Origin: Chlamydiia bacterium
Lineage (GTDB): Bacteria > Chlamydiota > Chlamydiia > Chlamydiales > FEN-1388
Direction of reading: 5' to 3'
DNA length: 6,479 nt
Assembly (NCBI GenBank): GCA_023269335.1
Contig: JAHFTM010000107.1
Span: 1-6,479, forward strand
The notes under the pieces were generated by a model. It did no database searches. It was not told the DNA's origin and saw nothing but the letters and a program-made list of their open reading frames with translations. A program made the translations under genes and the position numbers. Positions 1 to 5,114 of the stretch are shown piece by piece. The first letter of the stretch is position 1. Each line of letters starts with the position of its first letter.

Positions 1-18
1 TTTAGAGAAGTAACCGCT

Positions 19-3000
19 ATGAAAGCAAACCACGCTGCAAAAAATGTCTTTTCGCGTGATGAGACTCGCGGTCTTGCTCTCGAAAAGCAGGGCAAAAATT
101 TTGTAGTTATTCTTGGTACGGAAGCTATTTGGAAAAATAAGCGAATTGAAAGGCTTGCACTAGTTGACAAGCCATCTCAACTGTTTTTTCGTATTGTCAC
201 AACACAAGAGCAGGCGCAAACAGAAAAGTCGACAATTCAAGGGCCAAATACAGAGTTTTTACAAGAATGTCAAAAATTATTTCAAAACATAACAAAACCA
301 CTCACCCCTGCAAACGTAGAGCAACTAAAAGAGCTCTTCTTAAGTGCCATCAAACAGAATATTTCTTGTGAAACACTCTACCTACTCTGGTCGGATAGTT
401 TGAAAGGAAATACAGATCTTAATGACCACCAGCGAGAATTTTTTGCACTCTATTGCAAAGCATTACAAAGTGTTGATGAAAGAGTGTGTGAAAATCAGCT
501 GTCTCAGCTACAGATTTTTATTGACCAAACTTTTTCAGATCAAAGCCTAAATCAGCTTGTCAGGGGCGTTGTAGCAGCAAACAAGGAATTTGTAAATTTG
601 CCGAAAGAACGCTTATTTTGTCTTGAACTTTTAAGCCAACTGTTCAGCGCTTCGTTCTTACAAAATACTCCCTCGATTTTGCAAGCAGAACAGGCCATAA
701 GTCGTCTACACTTCTTAGTAGATCAGAAAATTCACTATGACATCTCTAATAAAAACTGTACTCAAATTTTACAGCTGCTTAAGGATACTGTAAAAGCCAC
801 TTTGAACAGGCTGTATACTACAAATCATCCAAGCAGAGCGGCACGTCATGGTCTTGCAGCGCTAGATGCAGATCAACAAATGACGATTGTAGAAAACAGT
901 TATGTGAATGTACTAACAAATCTTCTCATCAGGCCATTAGGTGGGCTTAATGAATTTTTAATCCCCGACATAAAGGAGTACTTGACTGAAGATACCTCTT
1001 CTTCTCCCTTTGATAAAAATCTCTATCGCGTATTAAGGCAGTTGCAGAGTAATCCAGAGGTGTGGGCACTTATTGGAAGTGTAAACGTCAACGATCTTTG
1101 CCAACAAGGAAAAATGGCTGTTTTGTTGACGCGCAATCTTGCATCAACTGCGCAACCGACAACTGCAGATGTACAAAAAGCACTTCTTAGTAGCGCTTTA
1201 AACCACTGGAGGCAAAGAGAGCTAGGTTCCTGTTATACGACATCAGCAATTCTTGCCTCCAAAGATACAGCGTTGCAATGGGCGTTACAAGACTACTGTG
1301 CTGTCTTAAAAACGGGCTACTTCACTCGAATAGTCAACAATAAAACCTATACATTTTTAGCAAGTACGCAACTCGATACACATCTTATTGACAATCGACT
1401 TATTGGTACTACACCGGAAGAGATATATAATGGTTGCATGCATCTGGATGCGCTACAAAAGGCATTTCAATTAATCGGCGCTACAAAAAATGAGATTATC
1501 GATGCTATTCGTACAAAATTTGATCAAGTTCAAGGTGTTTCTTTAGGAGAAATTTTGGAAGAACTCTGTCTAGAAAAAGGAATTAATGAAAGTAGTATAG
1601 AGTATCTTTTGCAGCTCGTTGCATCAAATGGTGATATACCTCTTTTACGCATGCAAGAAAATGGCGTTGCGAGTATGGCCATGCTTCCATTAACCGAAAC
1701 GCAAAACAATGAAATGTTTCAAAGAAACGGTTTTAAATCGGCTCTTGCACACTGTTTTTTATCGCTTATCAACAAATCAGGAGCTACCAATCTAGCACAA
1801 CTCACCAATCTTTTTGCTCGGCAAATTCCTTCTATTTTGCAAACAAGCGATATTCAAGATATCGACTTTCAAGGAGTATGCAATTATGAAAGTATAGATC
1901 AATTTAAAGCCTTCGGATCAACTGTGTCAAAGGTAGGCTCTCAAGACGACGAAGGTATCAGAGACGCTATCGCAAAGTCTTTCACTACTGAAATAAATTT
2001 CCAAGATAGCTTAGTAAAAGCACTTGAAAAATTACGTTTTTTTGCTGAACCGTCAAGCTATAAAAAACTGGATCTACGATGGCGGCTTTACATTCAAAAA
2101 GGCAGCGAGTTTGAAAAAATTACTAATCTATCTGAATTAGGCGCAGCCCTTAGATCTTTACTTGCAGAAATTGCTCCTGCTGAAAAAGCCCTTCATGATT
2201 ATTTAAAACAACTTGGAGACGAAGCTATCGGACTTGAATTTCAAGGCTATTTTCTTCCTTATGTATCTCCCATACTTACACAAGAGCAAGGGATACAAAA
2301 CTTGCCTTGGAATTTTGGAGTGAGAATGCATCAAACAGATCTACTCATATCTACTTATTTTCAAGATCAAAATTTTGTAAAAGCCAAAATTACAATCGAT
2401 CTTGCTTCTGACCCGAGTATCCTCCCGTTCATGGAATGGGCAGAAGCAACAAGAAGAGAATTTGGGAGCAGTGAAGAAATTACCTCGATAGGTCACATGC
2501 CAGGTCATCTGTTTCGTATTACCCCAAATCATCAGTCACTTGTGCGTCCAAAAAATATAACTCTCAAAAAATGGCTAGAAAGCAAAAGTGATCAAATGAA
2601 AAATCTTCAGGTGAAGGACTACCCCACAGTAATTATAAAAATGAAAGACTGGGCTGTAAAGTACCTTAAAGCTGTGAATGTTGAAGAATCGATTCAAGAA
2701 TTTGAAACTGCTTTGCAAAGTGCAGATAGGCAGCCACAGACACTAGGTGCCTACATAGACCCATTTTTTCTCGATCTGCTTGAGAGTGTAAGTGATACAA
2801 CATTGATAGCGGAAGATTTTGAAGAGATTGATCTCCTGATTTTCCAAGAAATTTCTTTGCAAAAACCACAGCTTATACGGAATGTGATGCTTCATTTTGG
2901 TGATAGTAACTATGCAGAAACCATAGATCAGACAAAATCCACCACACGTGACTACTGCTTCATTCCAAATCTTCGATCAGGTCGCTGGCAAACTGTCTCA

Positions 3001-3510
3001 GTTACTAGAACCGGTACGATTTTAGAGATCGGTAGAAAAAATACCGTAACTGCATACAGCGTTCCCGCTCCTTTTCAAAGTATCATCCAGAAAAAAGAAC
3101 TTTTGCTGAAAAAAGCCCAAACTAGCAAAAAAATAAGAGCGATAAAAAATCAATTTGCAACGCACTGGAACAAACTACAGCCTTTTCATCAAGCCTTATC
3201 AGTACCTCAAAAAAATCAAATAAAAGCGCTCATCAATGAAGCATCATCCTTTGAAGGTCTTGATGCAAAAGTACAGCTGCTTCGCAAAGATAGCTCTACT
3301 GCAAAGCCACTCCAGGATTATCTTGAAGCTCTTAGCTTTGTCTTAGATGCTAAAATAAAATATCAAAAAGAGCTTGAAAAAATTTGTCGAGCACAAAAAC
3401 CACCAATCAATTTATTGTTGCAAGAGCTCTTCATTACTCATTTTGAATCAAGCTCAGAGATGCTGCAAGCACTGGATGCCGATGCAGCCAACTTCTTAAA
3501 ACTTCTCTAA
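19..3510 (+). CDS. Large uncharacterised protein (1163 aa) with a possible papain-like cysteine active site
   Basis: I do not recognise this protein as a named family. It is long, uninterrupted, and has no N-terminal signal peptide or hydrophobic membrane segment, so it should be cytosolic or exported by a signal-less route such as type III secretion (inference). Residues 60-390 look mainly helical. At 399-408 QRELGSCYTT places a Gln six residues before a Cys, the spacing of the oxyanion-hole Gln and nucleophilic Cys in papain-like peptidases. Further on are a His-rich stretch, GHMPGHLFRITPNH (825-838), and LHFGDSNYAE (958-967), whose Asp-x-Asn-aromatic core resembles the third catalytic block of some clan CA peptidases. 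After 1020 the chain is Lys-rich and helical, possibly coiled coil. The start is the first ATG in the window, with a weak AGAGAAG at 4-10 as ribosome site; the frame is open to base 1, so the true start could lie upstream. The gene converges with the downstream minus-strand gene and overlaps it by 15 nt. A coding gene is near certain; the function is a hypothesis. Confidence 0.88.
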   Translation: MKANHAAKNVFSRDETRGLALEKQGKNFVVILGTEAIWKNKRIERLALVDKPSQLFFRIVTTQEQAQTEKSTIQGPNTEFLQECQKLFQNITKPLTPANVEQLKELFLSAIKQNISCETLYLLWSDSLKGNTDLNDHQREFFALYCKALQSVDERVCENQLSQLQIFIDQTFSDQSLNQLVRGVVAANKEFVNLPKERLFCLELLSQLFSASFLQNTPSILQAEQAISRLHFLVDQKIHYDISNKNCTQILQLLKDTVKATLNRLYTTNHPSRAARHGLAALDADQQMTIVENSYVNVLTNLLIRPLGGLNEFLIPDIKEYLTEDTSSSPFDKNLYRVLRQLQSNPEVWALIGSVNVNDLCQQGKMAVLLTRNLASTAQPTTADVQKALLSSALNHWRQRELGSCYTTSAILASKDTALQWALQDYCAVLKTGYFTRIVNNKTYTFLASTQLDTHLIDNRLIGTTPEEIYNGCMHLDALQKAFQLIGATKNEIIDAIRTKFDQVQGVSLGEILEELCLEKGINESSIEYLLQLVASNGDIPLLRMQENGVASMAMLPLTETQNNEMFQRNGFKSALAHCFLSLINKSGATNLAQLTNLFARQIPSILQTSDIQDIDFQGVCNYESIDQFKAFGSTVSKVGSQDDEGIRDAIAKSFTTEINFQDSLVKALEKLRFFAEPSSYKKLDLRWRLYIQKGSEFEKITNLSELGAALRSLLAEIAPAEKALHDYLKQLGDEAIGLEFQGYFLPYVSPILTQEQGIQNLPWNFGVRMHQTDLLISTYFQDQNFVKAKITIDLASDPSILPFMEWAEATRREFGSSEEITSIGHMPGHLFRITPNHQSLVRPKNITLKKWLESKSDQMKNLQVKDYPTVIIKMKDWAVKYLKAVNVEESIQEFETALQSADRQPQTLGAYIDPFFLDLLESVSDTTLIAEDFEEIDLLIFQEISLQKPQLIRNVMLHFGDSNYAETIDQTKSTTRDYCFIPNLRSGRWQTVSVTRTGTILEIGRKNTVTAYSVPAPFQSIIQKKELLLKKAQTSKKIRAIKNQFATHWNKLQPFHQALSVPQKNQIKALINEASSFEGLDAKVQLLRKDSSTAKPLQDYLEALSFVLDAKIKYQKELEKICRAQKPPINLLLQELFITHFESSSEMLQALDADAANFLKLL

Positions 3511-4716
3511 GTTCCTTTGCAACCTGCTTTTAATCAGTAATGCTAACTCTCTGAGTTCATCGTCGGTATGTTTGATAGTAATGGAAATGCGAAATTGTGC
3601 TTTGTCTTTTGGGACCACAGGAAAAAAGACTGTAGAGACTAAAAAGCCTTTTTCAACGAGTTCCAAGGCAAATTCTTTACAGGTTGGCATATCGGGAAGA
3701 TCAATGATTTGAATCGGTGAAAAAAGAGGCAAATCTGGTAAATTCAAAAGTGAGCGAAACAGCTGCACTTTTTTTCGCAAAATATGCTGATATTCTCTGG
3801 TTTTACCACTACGATGATACTGGCAGCTTACAAGTGCTGCTCCCATTACTGAAAAATCAAGCGGCGCAGAAAAGGCATATGTTTGTCCATAAAAGCGTAC
3901 CATTTTCTCTGCATGCTCCGTTGGCAAAAGCACGCCTCCTCCATTACAGCCAAAGCCTTTAGCAAGTGAAAAATTGACGATCATGTTTTTAGGAATTTTA
4001 TTAAAATGGCTCATCACATACCCCTCACCCATTTCTCCAAAGAGTGATGTGCCATGGGCATCGTCTAAGTAAAAATACAGATCGGGCTCATCTAGCAGCT
4101 TAATCACTTCTTGCATAGGCACAGAGCCACCCATAGAATACAGGCCATCAGCTACATATACAATAGCGCCATTTTCTGCTTTTATGGCTTTGATCGCATC
4201 GTAAAGTTCATTCATGGCATTATGCCCAATCGTGATGCAGGTTGCATCCTGAGCTAAAATTGGCATTAAAAACTGCATCGAAGAGTGCGCTTTTTTGTCG
4301 AAGATAAAGGTGATCGGTTTTTCGGTTTCAAAAATTACTCCTGCCGCGATAAGGGGCAATACGGAGGCGTGGGCTGAGCTGACTGATGGGAATACTATTG
4401 CTCGCCCTTTAAAAAGAGTAGAAAGTTCAGCTTCTAGCTTTTGATTGAGTTCAATGCTTAAGCGCGTTCTTGCACAAGTAAAGTGAATGCCCCACTTATC
4501 TAGTGCCTGTTTTGCGCTTTCAATCATTTCAGGGTCAGTATCTAGGCCAAAATAGCTGCAATTAATGAAGTCGACAACTTTCTTCCCGTTTTCAAGAATA
4601 AGGTGTGTAGAGGTTCTTTCTTTTAAGACAGTATGCATCAGATGAAGACGAGAAAATTCGATAATCGAATCAAACGTATGTTCAATCACTTTTTTTGTAT
4701 TGCGAAATTTCTTCAT
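3496..4716 (-). CDS. PLP-dependent alpha-oxoamine synthase family enzyme (BioF/KBL/SPT-like), substrate unknown
   Basis: This 406-residue protein is a fold-type I PLP enzyme of the alpha-oxoamine synthase group, which typically condenses an amino acid with an acyl-CoA and releases CO2. Family landmarks appear in order: NCSYFGL (52-58, for the usual N-Y-L-G-L), KKAH (His144, which stacks on PLP), ADGLYSMGG (189-197), LDDAHGTSLFGEMG (217-230, with PLP-contacting Asp218 and His221), SLAKGFGCNGG (250-260, Schiff-base Lys253) and VPKDKAQFRIS (368-378, with Arg376 likely binding substrate carboxylate). Length matches the family (about 390-420). The usual glycine-rich G-S-R-x-x-x-G segment near residue 80 reads HFTCARTRLS, so it is unlikely to be a standard 8-amino-7-oxononanoate synthase; roles in lipid, sphingoid-base or signal synthesis are possible but unproven. 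No other biotin gene is nearby. Start ATG at 4716 has a weak purine-rich GAGATGAG just upstream. It is divergent from hrcA and overlaps the preceding gene tail to tail. The family call is firm; the reaction is open. Confidence 0.92.
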   Translation of the reverse strand: MKKFRNTKKVIEHTFDSIIEFSRLHLMHTVLKERTSTHLILENGKKVVDFINCSYFGLDTDPEMIESAKQALDKWGIHFTCARTRLSIELNQKLEAELSTLFKGRAIVFPSVSSAHASVLPLIAAGVIFETEKPITFIFDKKAHSSMQFLMPILAQDATCITIGHNAMNELYDAIKAIKAENGAIVYVADGLYSMGGSVPMQEVIKLLDEPDLYFYLDDAHGTSLFGEMGEGYVMSHFNKIPKNMIVNFSLAKGFGCNGGGVLLPTEHAEKMVRFYGQTYAFSAPLDFSVMGAALVSCQYHRSGKTREYQHILRKKVQLFRSLLNLPDLPLFSPIQIIDLPDMPTCKEFALELVEKGFLVSTVFFPVVPKDKAQFRISITIKHTDDELRELALLIKSRLQRNLEKF

Positions 4717-4739
4717 TTCTCATCTCATTTTTTAACCGC

Positions 4740-4753
4740 GTTTCCGCAGAAAC
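4740..4753 (-). other. Leader hairpin with UNCG-type tetraloop upstream of the oxoamine synthase gene
   Basis: Read on the minus strand the sequence is GTTTC-TGCG-GAAAC, a perfect 5-bp stem closing a UGCG loop with a C-G closing pair, which fits the stable cUNCGg tetraloop class. It ends 24 nt before the ATG at 4716. If transcription starts near 4759, as the TATAAT at 4766-4771 predicts, the hairpin sits almost at the mRNA 5' end, where it could slow decay. There is no T tract, so it is not a terminator. The stem is short and could be fortuitous. Confidence 0.4.
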
Positions 4754-4765
4754 ATGTCTTTCATA

Positions 4766-4771
4766 ATTATA
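4766..4771 (-). promoter_or_regulatory. Candidate -10 element for the oxoamine synthase gene
   Basis: The minus strand carries a perfect TATAAT here, 50 nt upstream of the start codon at 4716. The hexamer at -35 spacing (minus strand of 4789-4794, GGTATC) is poor, so recognition would rely on the -10 or on an activator. A 10-bp perfect palindrome, CACTTAAGTG (4777-4786), lies in the spacer and could be an operator. Predicted transcription start is around 4759, giving a leader of about 43 nt. Confidence 0.45.
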
Positions 4772-4776
4772 TAGGC

Positions 4777-4786
4777 CACTTAAGTG
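4777..4786. repeat. 10-bp perfect palindrome in the minus-strand promoter spacer
   Basis: CACTTAAGTG is fully self-complementary and begins 5 bp upstream of the minus-strand TATAAT, inside what would be the -35/-10 spacer. A dimeric regulator bound here would block RNA polymerase. The regulator is unknown, and a single 10-bp palindrome is weak evidence by itself. Confidence 0.35.
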
Positions 4787-4795
4787 TAGATACCT

Positions 4796-4814
4796 CTAGC
4801 ACTTTTTAGCACGT
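4796..4814 (+). repeat. Tandem CIRCE-half-like direct repeats
   Basis: TAGCAC occurs twice, at 4797-4802 and 4807-4812, separated by TTTT. Compared with the CIRCE left half TTAGCACTC, the 9-mers at 4796-4804 and 4806-4814 each match 7 of 9 positions. They are direct rather than inverted, and no GAGTGCTAA partner follows at 9-nt spacing. This is therefore not a standard CIRCE, though it might be a weak or degenerate HrcA contact upstream of the oxoamine synthase gene. Confidence 0.3.
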
Positions 4815-4883
4815 CATAAGGCGGTACCCTTTCTACCACATTTGGATTTGGACTACTAGGATGAACGCGAGTACGAGCATTCA

Positions 4884-4928
4884 GTCAAGATTTGCATCGC
4901 TTGCAAGACATCCATTATAAGTCTTGAC
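4884..4928. repeat. Nested inverted repeat with two mutually exclusive stems
   Basis: GTCAAGA (4884-4890) is the perfect reverse complement of TCTTGAC (4922-4928), and the stem extends to about 11 pairs if G-T wobbles are allowed. Inside the loop, CAAGAC (4904-4909) can instead pair with GTCTTG (4921-4926), which uses the same right arm. CTTGCAAG (4900-4907) is itself palindromic. This is either a competing-hairpin RNA or a cluster of overlapping operator half-sites. No gene or T tract accompanies it. Confidence 0.4.
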
Positions 4929-4942
4929 GATCAGTTTATAAA
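4914..4942 (-). promoter_or_regulatory. Possible second minus-strand promoter
   Basis: On the minus strand TTTATA (4942-4937) is followed 17 nt later by a perfect TATAAT (4919-4914). A transcript would start near 4907 and run through the dyad-rich region toward the oxoamine synthase gene, with a leader of about 190 nt. In AT-rich DNA such matches arise by chance, so support is limited to consensus and spacing. Confidence 0.3.
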
Positions 4943-5010
4943 AGAAAAAATATGTTAGTAGCCTGAGTTGGATTGAGTTGTCCAAATCAAAAAATTTACT
5001 CCCCATTTAT

Positions 5011-5036
5011 TGCTCAATCACTGTGGTGATTCAGCA
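5011..5036. repeat. Long dyad upstream of and overlapping CIRCE
   Basis: TGCTCAATCAC (5011-5021) and GTGATTCAGCA (5026-5036) form an inverted repeat of 11-bp arms with one C-C mismatch and a 4-nt TGTG centre. Its right arm shares 6 nt with the left half of the CIRCE (5031-5039). Only an interrupted T stretch (CTCTTGTTTT) follows, so it is a poor terminator. An operator for a second regulator, or an accessory hairpin, is more plausible. Confidence 0.5.
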
Positions 5037-5057
5037 GACTCTTGTTTTGAGTGCTAA
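5031..5057 (+). promoter_or_regulatory. CIRCE operator for HrcA
   Basis: The right half is a perfect GAGTGCTAA (5049-5057). Nine nucleotides upstream lies TCAGCAGAC (5031-5039), matching the consensus TTAGCACTC at 6 of 9 positions. An alternative reading has TCAGC, a 2-nt AG insertion, then ACTC (5038-5041), which restores both consensus blocks while keeping the outer spacing. CIRCE is the binding site of the HrcA dimer and lies ahead of hrcA and groE operons. Its position just before hrcA and 5 bp upstream of the -35 TTGACC supports autoregulation of the operon. Confidence 0.85.
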
Positions 5058-5062
5058 AAAAA

Positions 5063-5092
5063 TTGACCAATAAGTTGCGAATTGTCTATAGT
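5063..5092 (+). promoter_or_regulatory. hrcA-grpE operon promoter
   Basis: TTGACC (5063-5068) and TATAGT (5087-5092) each match the housekeeping sigma consensus at 5 of 6 positions and are separated by 18 bp. Transcription would begin near 5099, only about 16 nt before ATG 5115. A weaker alternative, TTGAGT (4973-4978) with TTTACT (4995-5000), would place the CIRCE within the transcribed leader instead of upstream of the -35. Confidence 0.6.
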
Positions 5093-5114
5093 GGATGCAA
5101 ATACGAGACAAATT

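Larger units (their letters stand above)
4717..5114. other. Divergent intergenic region (about 400 nt) rich in dyads, no convincing gene
   Basis: This gap separates the minus-strand oxoamine synthase gene from hrcA. I see no tRNA, no protein of credible length and no mobile-element remnant. It holds, left to right: a leader hairpin and promoter elements for the minus-strand gene, a pair of CIRCE-half-like direct repeats, a nested inverted repeat around 4884-4928, a long dyad at 5011-5036, the CIRCE operator and the hrcA promoter. The stretch 4815-4880 shows nothing I can interpret. A 19-codon open frame (4861-4920) has an AGG directly against the ATG and no other support. The number of structured elements makes an unannotated small RNA possible, but nothing proves it. 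Confidence 0.7.

Noticed and set aside
2341..2869. Two minus-strand open frames (63 and 67 codons) inside the giant-protein gene
   Set aside because: Both are antisense to a continuous long coding frame, short, and without a recognisable ribosome site or motif.
3422..3431. AAGAGCTCTT palindrome near the end of the giant-protein gene
   Set aside because: It has no loop to form a hairpin and is explained by ordinary Gln-Glu-Leu-Phe codons.
3545..3557. AACTC-TCT-GAGTT hairpin just downstream of the giant-protein stop
   Set aside because: The 5-bp stem has no following T tract and lies within the coding sequence of the opposing gene, so it is not a convincing terminator.
3717..3962. 81-codon open frame on the plus strand inside the oxoamine synthase gene
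   Set aside because: It is antisense to a well-supported enzyme, covers its conserved C-terminal region, and its product resembles nothing known.
4861..4920. 19-codon open frame on the plus strand in the intergenic region
   Set aside because: The only purine run, AGG, touches the ATG, so it cannot serve as a normal ribosome site; it overlaps the inverted repeat and has no other support.
4840..4930. Possible tRNA gene in the intergenic region
   Set aside because: No T-arm GGTTCGA-like sequence, no cloverleaf pairing and no CCA end could be found.
5082..5084. TTG as the hrcA start codon
   Set aside because: It has no ribosome site and lies between the -35 and -10 of the best promoter, upstream of the predicted transcript start.
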